NCBI RefSeq assembly: GCF_000332355.1
Contig: NZ_KB235959.1
Span: 351,260 to 415,259, forward strand
Reading direction: 5' to 3'
DNA from: Baaleninema simplex PCC 7105
GTDB lineage: Bacteria; Cyanobacteriota; Cyanobacteriia; Cyanobacteriales; Geitlerinemataceae
Length of the DNA stretch: 64,000 bases
The translations under genes were made by a program, and so were the position numbers. This document shows, piece by piece, positions 29,286 to 38,374 of the stretch. Positions within the stretch are counted from its first letter, which is position 1; every line of letters starts with the position of its first letter. Under the pieces are notes generated by a model that saw nothing but the letters and a program-made list of their open reading frames with translations, was not told where the DNA came from and searched no databases.

Positions 29286-29742
29286 GGTAGAGAAAGCAGT
29301 CATAAGCCGGGTTCTGTTCTCGACGCCACCAAGGGCATCGAGGGCAGTTATCTATCTGGGACGCCTGTTACCAGACGCCTCGAGCGGTTCTCCAAAAGCG
29401 AGACCGGTAAAAGACCAACCGTCGTCTCTTCGACCTTGCACCCACCTGGGGTTTACCGAGCCAGCACCTCTCGATGCTGCTGGTGCGCTCTTACCGCACC
29501 TTTGCACCCTTACCTTTTACAGTGAGCAGTCATCAGTGAACAGTGAACAGTGATGACTGCCTGCTGTAAAAGGCGGTATGTTTCTGTGGCACTGTCCTCA
29601 CGCTCGCACGCACTGGGCGTTACCCAGCAGGTTCGATCTTTGGGGAGCCCGGACTTTCCTCGAACGGACGTTCTGTCAGGGCGATCTTTGAGGGTCGCCA
29701 CCGCGATCGTCAGTCCGCAACTGCCTCGCCTACTTTCTCTAC
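29286..29742 (-). ncRNA. rnpB: RNase P RNA
   Basis: Read on the minus strand it contains the universal GAGGAAAGTCCGGGCTCC near the 5' end, CAGTGCCACAGAAA, GGTAAACCCC, and at the 3' end CAGATAGATAACTGCC and ACAGAACCCGGCTTA. The P1 helix pairs the ends (AGAGAAAG near 29740 with CTTTCTCT near 29290). These are hallmark elements of bacterial type A RNase P RNA, which matures tRNA 5' ends. The outer ends are approximate. A 59-nt repeat hairpin sits inside (29514-29572). Confidence 0.95.
29514..29572 (-). repeat. short-tandem-repeat hairpin inside rnpB
   Basis: CTTTTACAG...CTGTAAAAG encloses CAGTCATCA...TGATGACTG, with GTGAACA heptads in the loop. It is fully palindromic, so it can extend a helix of the RNA without disturbing the core. 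The same GTGAACAGTGA words occur at 15400, 48370 and 50590. Repeat insertions in the P12 helix of cyanobacterial RNase P RNA are known from the literature. Confidence 0.85.
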
Positions 29743-29850
29743 CATGTCTAGTGTGACAGGAGGGCGAGGGCGGTGACAAGATCGGCGATCGCGATTCTGA
29801 GGATTTGGGGTTGAAATTCGGCGATCGGTGGGGTCTTTAGGGGACGAAAA

Positions 29851-30687
29851 TCAAATCGTAGCGTGTTCGACGCGAAAAACGTTACTGAAAAGGTTCGCGA
29901 CGATTTGCTTGCCTTCTTGGGTCACTTCGAGGTATTTCAGGGCATTTTTGATAAAGGGATACACCCCGTTCCAGTAGAACTTAGGATATCCGTTTCGCAA
30001 GTCTCCCGGTGTTTTGTAGCCGAGGGCTTTGTTGGTTCCCGTTTCCTCGAATTCGTAGAAGAGGGCGCTGATTTTTTGTAGGTAACGGGGATCGCTTAGT
30101 TGTCCGATCAAATCCGCCGCGCGAATTAACCCCGGTAAATTAATGGTGTCTTTGTGATCTTTGCCAGCGGGAACGGGAAACCGCGTCAGTTCGATGCTGC
30201 TGCGAATTATGTGAGCGTCGATGAGGCGGTGGCCGCCGAAACGTTCGTCGATAAAGAGTTTGCCGCGATCGACGTGGTAGGGGGTCAAGGCAGCGTCCGT
30301 GGTACCGGGAGGCAGGTATACCATCGTATCGTCGATGCCCGTCGAGTAGAGTCGCCGCACTGCATCGTCTTTTCGACAGACACCTTTCACGTAGCCGATA
30401 TCGTGACACAGTAAGGCGATCGTCACGTGAAGCCAGTCTTCGCAGGAAATTCCCCCGTCGCGAATGTGTCGCCCCCGTAGGATCTCCTGTCCGACCAGGG
30501 TTACGAAGATGGTATGTTCGACGTTGTGATAGAGAGCGTCGCTGTTGGCAATGTTTTCGAGCGCCATCGCACCCGCCCAGCCGATAATTTCGGCGTAGTC
30601 CGCTTTCATACCGCCATAGGTTCGGTGGTAGTTCTCTTGGAGTTTGGGTACGAAATGGTCGATGAGTAACTGAGTGGCATTAAACAT
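29851..30687 (-). CDS. HD-domain phosphohydrolase
   Basis: 278 residues from the ATG at 30687 (MFNATQLLIDHFVPKL) with GGAAGG upstream. An upstream frame to 30954 adds unlikely residues and overlaps another gene region. Metal ligands are H...HD: YHNVEHT near residue 57 and LCHDIGYV near residue 88, then a distal LIRAADLIGQLSD. It belongs to the HD/PDEase-like superfamily, so a nucleotide or cyclic-nucleotide substrate is likely but unproven. No sensor domain is attached. Confidence 0.85.
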   Translation of the reverse strand: MFNATQLLIDHFVPKLQENYHRTYGGMKADYAEIIGWAGAMALENIANSDALYHNVEHTIFVTLVGQEILRGRHIRDGGISCEDWLHVTIALLCHDIGYVKGVCRKDDAVRRLYSTGIDDTMVYLPPGTTDAALTPYHVDRGKLFIDERFGGHRLIDAHIIRSSIELTRFPVPAGKDHKDTINLPGLIRAADLIGQLSDPRYLQKISALFYEFEETGTNKALGYKTPGDLRNGYPKFYWNGVYPFIKNALKYLEVTQEGKQIVANLFSNVFRVEHATI

Positions 30688-30855
30688 CGCCAGCCTTCCT
30701 CCCTTGGCGTTCTCGAGTCTCGTTCGTCGTGAGTCAGACGCGACGAGTACAGTTCTGTTTCTCTCGATCGTACAACTTAAGATCCGTTTCGATCGCCCGT
30801 CCAAGACACCCACCCCCTCTTGATTGCGTGTAGCAGGCGATCGAGGAGGGCATAG

Positions 30856-32108
30856 GGGTCTTCGGAGTTTGAGGTGATAATAGTATAATAGAAAACAAAT
30901 GCAGGCGGATCTAAAGATGAACTTTTTTGTAGAAGACTTAATCAACTTACCCAAAGTAAGAGTGAGAAGCGTGGTCAGGGAACGCGAAGCAATATTTTTG
31001 CAGCTAGGCTTTAGAGAAGAGGAAGTTGCCTGTCCTCATTGTGGCAAAAAGACGGGCGAACTTAACCAAACACGAACCGTTAGAGTTCGAGACTTGCCCA
31101 TTTCGGGTCAACTCGTATATTTGCAAATACCACGGCGTCAGTTTTACTGTAAAAAATGCCAACAATACTTTACAGAAGAACTAGACTTTATTGAAACTGG
31201 TCGAAGGTTTACTAGGCGGTACGAAGAATATATTTACGAGCGAGTAATCGCTAGTAGCGTCGAGCAAGTTAAAAGAGAAGAAGACTTGTCTTGGCATCAG
31301 GTAAATGGAATTCATCAACAGGTATACGAACGCAAAAAAAAGTAAATTGGGGACAAGTAAAAAGGTTGGGTTTGGACGAGATAGCAAAACATAAAGGTCA
31401 CAAAAAATTTGTGACGGTAGTGAGCGATTTAGAGAAAGGAGAATTGATAGAAGTCATCGACTCTCACCAACAAGAAGAAATCGCTGAAGTTCTTCTACAG
31501 CAACCGTTAGAGGTCAGAGAGGCAGTCGAAGAAGTCAGTGTAGATATGTGGGGAGGATTTCCAAAGCTTATCGAAAAAGTGTTTCCCAATGCCCAAATTG
31601 TCGTCGATAGATTTCACGTTATGAAAGCGGTGAATGACAATCTAAATAAAATCCGAAAGCAGGTGAAGTTTAAAATCAAAATCAAAGGAGCAAAATGGTT
31701 ATTGCTGAAAACCAAAAAGACTTAAAAGAAGAGGAATTGGAAAAATTAGAGGCCGTTTTTAAAACAGTCAAAAACGTTTACGAAAAGCTTATCAGCTTAA
31801 AGAGGATTTTAGAGAAATTTATGAAACAACTCAAGACCCAGAGAGCGGAAAAATAAATTTAAAGAATGGCTGTGTAAAGCACAGAGTATTTATGGTGATG
31901 CTGTCAAGACAATTCGCAATCATCTTAACACAATATGTAATTATTTCTTGAGCCGAACAACCAATGGTGTTATGGAGGGTATTAATAATCGTCTTAAACT
32001 GATAAAGCGTCAAGCTTATGGCTTTATAAATTTTGAAAATATGCGAATGCGCTTTCTGTCTTGCTTTACTTAATAAGTTTTTCTTATCACCTTGTTTTGC
32101 GAAGACCC
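30856..32108 (+). mobile_element. ISL3-type insertion sequence, 1253 bp
   Basis: The terminal inverted repeats are 25 bp (30856-30880 and 32084-32108), start GGGTCTTCG and end AGGTGATAA, with a mismatched middle. They are flanked by a 7-bp direct repeat GGCATAG (30849-30855 and 32109-32115). The transposase inside is broken, so the copy is probably immobile on its own. Confidence 0.85.
30899..32073 (+). pseudogene. ISL3-family transposase, frameshifted
   Basis: Three or four reading-frame pieces give one ISL3-like transposase. The first, 30899-31345, has a zinc ribbon (CPHCGKK...CKKCQQYF) and a helix-turn-helix. The second, about 31291-31725, has the catalytic core (LGLDEIAKHKGHKK, DRFHVMKAVND). 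Remnants to the TAA at 32071-32073 end with NGVMEGINNRLKLIKRQAYGF, containing the catalytic Glu. A stop at 31854 and at least two frameshifts separate the pieces. The AT-rich base use differs from neighbouring genes. Confidence 0.85.
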
Positions 32109-32252
32109 GGCATAGTCCGCTTCGTTGAGGTCTTCATAAAGCAAAAATTCTTTTAATTGATAGCGATGGGTTTGGGTAAGGGTTCCAGATTGCCAAACTT
32201 CAAAAAAGAAATCTGATAGTGCGGGGCGCGAGGGTAAAAACGAGGATGACAT

Positions 32253-32936
32253 TTAGAGGTACGGGAACTCTACAGTTAAATCTTTACACTTTTGAGTTTG
32301 AGTTTCTGCGATCTCGTTCAACTCAACCTGTAATCTCGGAACTCTTTTAGGGTGATTCGCGTCAAAGGCTGGGGTAATTGAGATCTCTGGGGTTGGTGAT
32401 TCGATCTATGCTGTTTGTGCGATCGCGATCGCTGCTGTTTTAGTATTTTTTTGATAATACTCGTTTAATGGGGTGAAGTTTTTCTCCACAACTTCTCGGA
32501 TTTTGATGTCATACCATCTAAATAAGAACCCAAAAACACAAACTTGTTAAACCCGCTTGTCGGTTTACCGATCGCTCTGTTCCTCGTACGCTCTCCACTA
32601 AAATCGTCTCTTTTATACAGGGCGATCGCTCACCAAGAGACAAAATATAGGGAACCTCGAAAAATTGATTCTAGCTCAAAATTCAACGGCTGAAACCTTT
32701 GGGATTTTGTTCTCTATTCTTGATAGAAGAGCCTTTTTTTAGTAAGTTTTAATTAATCGAGGTTCCCTATAGAAAAAACCTAAATCAGTTGTGTAAAAAA
32801 ATTGAAACAAAAAGGGAATAGGGAACGGGCAATGGGGAATAGAGAACGGGAAACGGGGAATCGATTTTTTTGGTATTTTGATTTTTGACAACTCATTTAG
32901 GACTGCTACGATCGAACAATTTTTTAAAAAATAAAT
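32253..32936. other. AT-rich intergenic region, no gene seen
   Basis: 684 bp between the split gene and the membrane protein. It holds a small inverted-repeat element (listed separately, 32646-32771) and GGGAACGGG-type repeats at about 32820-32865. A stretch near 32320-32390 is similar to one near 34815-34880 (both around TAATCTCG...GTCA...GGTAATT), which looks like two decayed copies of the same sequence. Confidence 0.5.
32646..32771. mobile_element. 126-bp MITE-like element with TATAGGGAACCTCGA ends
   Basis: TATAGGGAACCTCGA at 32646 is mirrored by TCGAGGTTCCCTATA ending at 32771, with further imperfect pairing inside (AAATTGATT versus AATTAAT). The TA at both tips fits an IS630/Tc1-type element that duplicates TA. 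It has no coding capacity. Confidence 0.65.
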
Positions 32937-34478
32937 TTGAAATTTTCTCGAAACATAAATCCTACGATCGCTCGTTTGTTGCTCAGTTCGATTGAGAGAT
33001 TTTTAAAAATGTGGAGATTTCAGTCTAACTTTTTCTTTTGCCAAAATCCGCGTCAATTTGCAAAAAAAATTATATTTTATTGTTTCTTGTTTTTATTTGC
33101 AATTTTGATTGTTCGAGCTTTTGGAATACATAAATATTTTTCAGGCTATGTTTTTATGGAATGGATGGTTAACTATAAGGGTGGCTTTGTCAGACGAGGA
33201 TTGACTGGAGAGATTTTTCTGTATCTTCAAGAACACTACGGCTTAGATGTTTACAGGATCGCTCAAAAATTCGCACATTTGACTTATTTAGTATTTTCTG
33301 GATGGTATATTTTAAAGATAAAAAAATGCAAAAAAATAATGAACTGCGAATCTTTGATGGCAGTCTTGTTTTTGCCCTCCCTGGTTTTGTTTCCTCTTAA
33401 CGATGTGAATGTAATTGGTAGAAAAGATTTTTTATTTTTGTTTGGATTGCTAATTAATTTGTATTTTTTGCAAAAAACATCCACTTGCATTCAGTTGAAT
33501 TCAAACTTAAAAGCGTCGATCGATCGATATTGTCACCATCTCTTTTTTGCTTATAATTTACTTTCAATTCCAACAGCTTTATCCCATGAAGCAATTCTAT
33601 TTCTTTCAATTCCTTTAAATACAATTATAACTGCAACTTGGATTGGTGCTTATTTTTCTAAAAAAGAAGTCCTGAAGCGGACTTTTTTGATTTATTTTCC
33701 GACAGTTTCCATTGCTTTTTTGTGCTTATTTTTTAAAGGAAATTATGCAACAGCTTTAGCAATTTGCCAGTCTTGGCAAAGCTATAGTCATATTCATCCA
33801 AATTTGGCAGCAAACTGCACTGAAAAACTTCCAGAGATTTTGAGATTTTTTGATATTTCATTTAAAAAACTGCTTTTGGAAAATTTGTCTAAAAATGTCA
33901 TGAGAGATCGAGGACTTGCCTTTATTCTTTGGACGACTGTTTTTGGCGCTAACATAATTATTTTAATGCGTGCTTCATCACAAATATCGATCGAAGCGAT
34001 CGAAAATATTCAATCTAAAAATCCAGAAGACGATAGATTTTCTCGTTCGGATTCTGCAATGCATATTTTAGCAAGTTTTAGCTTTAAATATGCGTTTATT
34101 CCTTTTTTATGCTCGATCGTGCTTTATATAGTTGCGCTCGATTGGGGTCGATGGTTTTTTGTTATTTTTATATCGTATATTATCTGCTGCGTAAGTCCTG
34201 CCTTAATTCAGCTTGAAACATTTAGTTATTCTCAAAATCGATGGATATTAAGATGGCTGTCTCCACTTTACTTGCCGTACTCCAGGGCATTTATATTTTT
34301 ATTTAGAGCGCAGTTTGTTCAAAAAATATATAGTGTATATTCGATCGGGTTATTTTATACGTTATTCTTTGTGAGAGTGCCTCATACAAATATTCAATTG
34401 AACGATCTATATCGAGGATTGGGATATACGTTTTCAAGAATATTGTCGTACGTCTTAAACATTTTAGGATTGAATTGA
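32937..34478 (+). CDS. polytopic membrane protein, unknown function
   Basis: 513 residues, strongly hydrophobic with about ten predicted membrane helices. The first is at about 45-65 (IIFYCFLFLFAILIVRAFG). After it comes WMVNYKGGFVRRGLTGEI, a motif I associate with uncharacterised bacterial membrane proteins. The start shown is TTG at 32937; an ATG at 33009 (MWRFQSNFFF) is a good alternative. Base composition is much more AT-rich than flanking genes and HIP1 sites are nearly absent, which suggests recent transfer. Glycan or polymer export is possible, but nothing proves it. Confidence 0.75.
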   Translation: MKFSRNINPTIARLLLSSIERFLKMWRFQSNFFFCQNPRQFAKKIIFYCFLFLFAILIVRAFGIHKYFSGYVFMEWMVNYKGGFVRRGLTGEIFLYLQEHYGLDVYRIAQKFAHLTYLVFSGWYILKIKKCKKIMNCESLMAVLFLPSLVLFPLNDVNVIGRKDFLFLFGLLINLYFLQKTSTCIQLNSNLKASIDRYCHHLFFAYNLLSIPTALSHEAILFLSIPLNTIITATWIGAYFSKKEVLKRTFLIYFPTVSIAFLCLFFKGNYATALAICQSWQSYSHIHPNLAANCTEKLPEILRFFDISFKKLLLENLSKNVMRDRGLAFILWTTVFGANIIILMRASSQISIEAIENIQSKNPEDDRFSRSDSAMHILASFSFKYAFIPFLCSIVLYIVALDWGRWFFVIFISYIICCVSPALIQLETFSYSQNRWILRWLSPLYLPYSRAFIFLFRAQFVQKIYSVYSIGLFYTLFFVRVPHTNIQLNDLYRGLGYTFSRILSYVLNILGLN

Positions 34479-35063
34479 AGTTACTCCTCTGATTTATAAA
34501 TTTATTGTAAAACATATGTCTTTGATAAGATCGTGTTAGAAGTAGGTTATGTGGAGCGATCGCGAAACCCAAAAACAGATCGATTCAGAGCCGAGACTCC
34601 GATTTGATGAATTTACATTTTTGAGATGCACCCTATCGTGAACCATATTTTTTCAATAAGATCGTGTTAGCATGGCTTTAGAAAAACACAAAAAAAACGT
34701 CTAGCACTCATTTCAAAAATGTAAATCGCTCGGAGGCAAGCTTGAGTCCTCGATCGAGCTGCTTTTGGGTTTCGGCTTAGCTCCACCCAACTTATCTCTA
34801 CGATCTCCCTCAATTAAACCTATAATCTCGCAACCCCTTCTAAAGTGATTTTCGTCAGAGATTTGAGTAATTAAAATCGGTGTGATTTGTGATGCAAAAT
34901 ATTTCAGAGAAGTGGTGGCGATCGCTGTCAGTTTTGTTACAATTTGCTATTGTTAAGGGCGATGGATAAAATTCACGCTCGAACCCTATTTTAACGGCTC
35001 GAATATTTTGACGGAAACTTTCCCAAGTTGAGGATTTTTGTTCAAAAGAGTTGCCAGAGAAGT
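34479..35063. other. intergenic with repeat fragments, no gene seen
   Basis: 585 bp. AATAAGATCGTGTTAG occurs twice (near 34525 and 34660). Bases 34594-34633 carry, on the minus strand, GGGTGCATCTCAAAAATGTA, identical to the left end of the MITE at 46583. A second, weaker TTTCAAAAATGTAAATCG is near 34712. A decayed sequence shared with 32320-32390 lies near 34800. No coding frame is convincing. Confidence 0.5.
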
Positions 35064-35543
35064 ATGACGATATATTTTTACAGCACGCGCAAACAACCTT
35101 ACGGCTGCTTTTCTAATTTTTCATCCCACGGATTCGAGCTTGACGGTTACTGGTGGAAAACCAGCGAACATTACTTCCAAGCTCAGAAATTTGTGACGAG
35201 CGATCCTCAGTGGAGCGATCGCATTCGAGACAGTAAAACCCCAAAAGAAGCGGCTCGCTTGGGACGAAGCCGCCAACATCCGTTACGGAAAGATTGGGAA
35301 GAGGTTAAAGAGAATATAATGGAACGTGCGGTGTTTCAAAAATTTAAAACACACGCAGACATCCGAAACATTTTACTCGAGACTGGCGACGAGGCGATCG
35401 TTGAAAATTCTCCTATCGATGCCTACTGGGGATGTGGAAAAGACGGAACGGGAAAAAATCGCCTCGGACAAATTTTAGAGATCGTGCGCGATCGCTTGAA
35501 ATCTGAGGAGAGTTCCCCAACCTTCACCCCCAAATCTCCGTGA
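35064..35543 (+). CDS. NADAR-family protein (YbiA-like)
   Basis: 159 residues from the ATG at 35064 (MTIYFYSTRKQPYGCFSNFS); an upstream ATG at 35028 adds 12 unlikely residues. Family features are CFSNFS, WKTSEHYFQAQKF (catalytic Glu region), ENSPIDAYWGCGKDGTGKNRLG and ILEIVRDRL. NADAR/YbiA proteins are N-glycosidases acting on ADP-ribose-linked or damaged riboflavin-pathway compounds, and some act in NAD-linked phage defence with DarT-like toxins. No such partner is adjacent here. Confidence 0.9.
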   Translation: MTIYFYSTRKQPYGCFSNFSSHGFELDGYWWKTSEHYFQAQKFVTSDPQWSDRIRDSKTPKEAARLGRSRQHPLRKDWEEVKENIMERAVFQKFKTHADIRNILLETGDEAIVENSPIDAYWGCGKDGTGKNRLGQILEIVRDRLKSEESSPTFTPKSP

Positions 35544-36890
35544 ACTACCACTCATCATCGCGAGGCGATTGATGAGTGGCTTCCAGATTCACTGGGAATT
35601 GCCTCGGGAAGCATCGAACGAATCCGACCTCCCTTTGGCCTTACATTCCCTCCACTGGCAGAAGCCCCGGTTCCCGAGGCCCATATCCGCAAGCCTTCAT
35701 TCTTGATGTTGATTGCCGCATTGATGTCCCGGTCGTGGACTCGCCCACAATGGGGGCATTCAAATGATCGCACGTCGAGTCCCATCTTGGGGAGCGGCAA
35801 CAGCGTTTCAGAGCAAAGGTGAGTACTGGGGAAGAATCGATCCACTTCTAGATAAACCTTCCCTTCCCCCTCTGCCTTGTATTTGAGCCGGGTCGAAAAC
35901 ATTCCCCAGCCCACATCGCTAATCGCTTTGGCAAGGCTGTGGTTCTCGATCATGTTCTTCACCGCGAGATTCTCTACCACAATCACTTGGTTTTCGTTAA
36001 CTATCTTGCGGGATAGCTTGTGGAGAAAATCCGCTCTGGAGTTAGCAATTTTATTGTGAACTCGCGCCACCAACCGTCTGGCTTTTTGACGGGAATTCGA
36101 CCCCTTCTGTTTCCTCGAAAGCTTGCGCTGTTTACGTTTTAGGTTGCGCTCGTGCTTTTTGAGGTGACGGGGATTGTTGTATTTTTCACCATCAGAAGTC
36201 ACCGCAAAATGCTTCAATCCCATATCGATGCCAATGGCTTTGCCGTCGGCATTGGGTTCGGGTTTTTCCGAACCGTCGTCGATAAGGATTGAAACATGAT
36301 AACGACCGTCAGGATGGCGACTGACGGTTACGGTTTTGATTTGCCCTTCAAACCAACGATGAACGCGACAGTACACTTCTCCAATCTTGGGAAGGTGCAA
36401 CTTATCGCCTTCGAGTTTGACGTTTTGTGGGTATTGAAGGGATTGCCGTTTGTGCTTACTTTTAAATCTTGGATATCGAGCGCGTCCTTCAAAGAAGTTA
36501 ACGAAGGCTCTCGAGAGGTTGAGTACCGAACTTTGTAGACATTGAGAATAGGTTTCTCCAAGCCACTCAAGCTCTCGCTTCCATTGCGGAAGCATTTTCT
36601 TGAGTTCCATCCCAGAGATGCCTTTCCCCGTTTGGCGGTACGCTTCGGTTGTCAGTTGCAGAGAACGATTCCACACGAAACGGCAGCAGCCAAAGGCTTT
36701 TTCCAGGGCGACTTCCTGCTCTTTCGTGGGATAAATTCTCAGCTTGACGACTTTCATTAGAGGCAGCTAGCTTTGCACTAAGGGCAGCATAACAGATCGA
36801 ACGGCTTGCCCGCCACCTTACCGCCGCGATTCATCTACGCTTCAATCGGAGATTAGAAACGTAGGATTCTCGCGGTTCAGGCTAAACACC
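35544..36890 (-). mobile_element. IS200/IS605-group element with tnpB only
   Basis: A lone tnpB bounded by hairpins, with no tnpA. The right-end hairpin CCACTCATCA...TGATGAGTGG (35548-35579) overlaps the tnpB stop. A left-end structure, CCGCGA...CTACG...CGTAG...TCGCGG, lies around 36821-36873. As in other members of the group, these ends do not make target duplications. Exact boundaries are approximate. Confidence 0.7.
35555..36757 (-). CDS. tnpB: TnpB RNA-guided nuclease (OrfB)
   Basis: 400 residues, RuvC-type. It shows KAIGIDMGLKHFAV (catalytic Asp, about residue 190), VIVVENLAVKNM (Glu, about 276) and a C-terminal zinc-ribbon region ending HDRDINAAINIKN (Asp). The usual first CxxC of the ribbon is only CSET, so three of four zinc cysteines are present; I recall the same in other cyanobacterial copies. 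By analogy, an omega-RNA would cover the 3' end and run past the stop into the right-end hairpin. It would then cut DNA at transposon-adjacent motifs. Confidence 0.92.
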   Translation of the reverse strand: MKVVKLRIYPTKEQEVALEKAFGCCRFVWNRSLQLTTEAYRQTGKGISGMELKKMLPQWKRELEWLGETYSQCLQSSVLNLSRAFVNFFEGRARYPRFKSKHKRQSLQYPQNVKLEGDKLHLPKIGEVYCRVHRWFEGQIKTVTVSRHPDGRYHVSILIDDGSEKPEPNADGKAIGIDMGLKHFAVTSDGEKYNNPRHLKKHERNLKRKQRKLSRKQKGSNSRQKARRLVARVHNKIANSRADFLHKLSRKIVNENQVIVVENLAVKNMIENHSLAKAISDVGWGMFSTRLKYKAEGEGKVYLEVDRFFPSTHLCSETLLPLPKMGLDVRSFECPHCGRVHDRDINAAINIKNEGLRIWASGTGASASGGNVRPKGGRIRSMLPEAIPSESGSHSSIASR

Positions 36891-36896
36891 TACGAA

Positions 36897-36927
36897 GAAA
36901 CCGGCCTCTTTGGTAGAAGCCGGTTTT
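36897..36927 (-). terminator. intrinsic terminator after moeB
   Basis: AAACCGGC-loop-GCCGGTTT lies 57 bp beyond the moeB stop, with A/T runs on both sides. It separates moeB from the TnpB element. Confidence 0.8.
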
Positions 36928-36983
36928 GAAACTCAAACGCTCGCGTCAAAGGTCGGTACGCAAGCAACAAACCACCTTACGGT

Positions 36984-38156
36984 CTAGTAAGTTGGGACAG
37001 ACGGATCGATTTCTTTGCTCCAAGCGTCGATACCACCTTTCAAGTTCGTTCCTTCGATCCCCGCTTCTTTCAAAATCGATAAGGCTTTTGCAGAACGACC
37101 GCCGAGCTTGCAGTGAGCGATCAGACGCCGTCCGTTCAGCTTGTCTTTGACCTTATCGATACCTTCGCCGCGTTCGATTTCTGAGAGCGGAACGAATACC
37201 GAGCCGTCAATCTTGGCGATTTCGTACTCGTTGGGGTTGCGGACGTCTAACAACATAAAATCGTCTGCACCGCTGTCCATTAACGCTTTGAGTTCGGAAA
37301 CCGTCATTTCTGGCATACTCATTTTCCGCTTTTCTTCCTCCGCTTTAGCTTGGGGGATACCACAGAACTGTTCGTAATCGATCAATTTCTCGATCGTGGG
37401 ACGTTCGGGATTGGGCCGCAGCTTCAATTCCCGAAAAGTCATGTCTAATGAATTATATAGTAATAGACGCCCGCTTAGCGTTCGGCCGCGTCCCAAGATA
37501 ATTTTGACGGTTTCGGTGGCTTGAATGACGCCGATGATGCCGGGAAGAATGCCTAAAACCCCACCTTCAGCACAGGAGGGAACCATTCCCGGCGGTGGCG
37601 GTTCGGGATACAAATCGCGGTAATTCGGACCGCCTTCGTAGTTGAAGACCGTCGCCTGACCTTCAAAGCGGAAAATCGAGCCGTAGACGTTGGGTTTGTC
37701 CAGCAGAACGCAGGCGTCGTTGACGAGATATCGCGTGGGGAAGTTGTCGGTTCCGTCCACGACGATATCGTAAGGTTCGATAATCTCGATCGCGTTTTCT
37801 GAAGAGAGCCGCGTTTCGTACAGATGTACTTCGCAGGTGGGATTGATTTCTTGAATGCGGTGTTTGGCCGATTCAATTTTGGGTTTCCCCACCCAAGACG
37901 TCCCGTGAATGACTTGACGCTGTAAGTTCGAGCGATCGACTACGTCGAAATCGACAATTCCGAGGGTTCCGACTCCGGCGGCGGCTAGATACAGCAAGAG
38001 TGGAGAACCGAGACCTCCAGTTCCCACACACAGCACTTTTGCCGCTTTGAGTCGCTTTTGTCCTTCGAGACTGACCTCGGGAAGAATCAAGTGACGCGAA
38101 TACCGTTCGTATTCGTCTTTGGTAAGCTGGATTTGCTCCAGATTGGGATCGAGCAT
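36984..38156 (-). CDS. moeB: MoeB/ThiF-type adenylyltransferase fused to rhodanese
   Basis: 390 residues. Residues about 15-260 are the E1-like domain with GTGGLGSPLLLYLAAAGVG (nucleotide binding) and VDGTDNFPTRYLVND. Residues about 280-390 are a rhodanese domain with active-site loop HCKLGGRS containing the sulfur-carrying Cys. Such fusions activate ubiquitin-like sulfur carriers (MoaD/ThiS) and load sulfur for molybdopterin or thiamine. A JAMM peptidase gene lies ~220 bp upstream on the same strand, a known pairing in sulfur-carrier and ubiquitin-like systems. Confidence 0.93.
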   Translation of the reverse strand: MLDPNLEQIQLTKDEYERYSRHLILPEVSLEGQKRLKAAKVLCVGTGGLGSPLLLYLAAAGVGTLGIVDFDVVDRSNLQRQVIHGTSWVGKPKIESAKHRIQEINPTCEVHLYETRLSSENAIEIIEPYDIVVDGTDNFPTRYLVNDACVLLDKPNVYGSIFRFEGQATVFNYEGGPNYRDLYPEPPPPGMVPSCAEGGVLGILPGIIGVIQATETVKIILGRGRTLSGRLLLYNSLDMTFRELKLRPNPERPTIEKLIDYEQFCGIPQAKAEEEKRKMSMPEMTVSELKALMDSGADDFMLLDVRNPNEYEIAKIDGSVFVPLSEIERGEGIDKVKDKLNGRRLIAHCKLGGRSAKALSILKEAGIEGTNLKGGIDAWSKEIDPSVPTY

Positions 38157-38374
38157 AGCAGTCGAGGTAGGGCAGAGTTAGGATGAGTGGAGACCGATCG
38201 GTTTCGATCGCAAAACCGAACGGTACGAAGAGAGAAACAAACGAAAAACTGCCGACGCCTGTAAGCGTTTCAGGTTGCGTAGGCAGGCTTCGATCTCGTG
38301 AAGATTCCTCAGACTATTATCCTAGCGAAAGACCTTCGACCTTGGGCAAGCCCGGCCGATCTCGAGATCGATTT

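Larger units (their letters stand above)
30777..32252 (-). pseudogene. small conserved cyanobacterial gene split by an IS
   Basis: The 5' part (32252 down to 32109) encodes MSSSFLPSRP...NEADYA. Removing the IS and one copy of the 7-bp target repeat GGCATAG joins it in frame to LLDRLLHAIKRGWVSWTGDRNGS and a TAA at 30777-30779, giving a 71-residue protein. It looks like a small conserved cyanobacterial protein of unknown function (aromatic and acidic, no membrane segment). In its present state the product is cut after Ala48 and runs into IS sequence. The perfect reading-frame restoration is direct evidence that the gene was real before insertion. Confidence 0.85.

Noticed and set aside
29286-29742. 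Protein frames across 29173-29779
   Set aside because: They overlap the conserved RNase P RNA core, which explains the sequence better.
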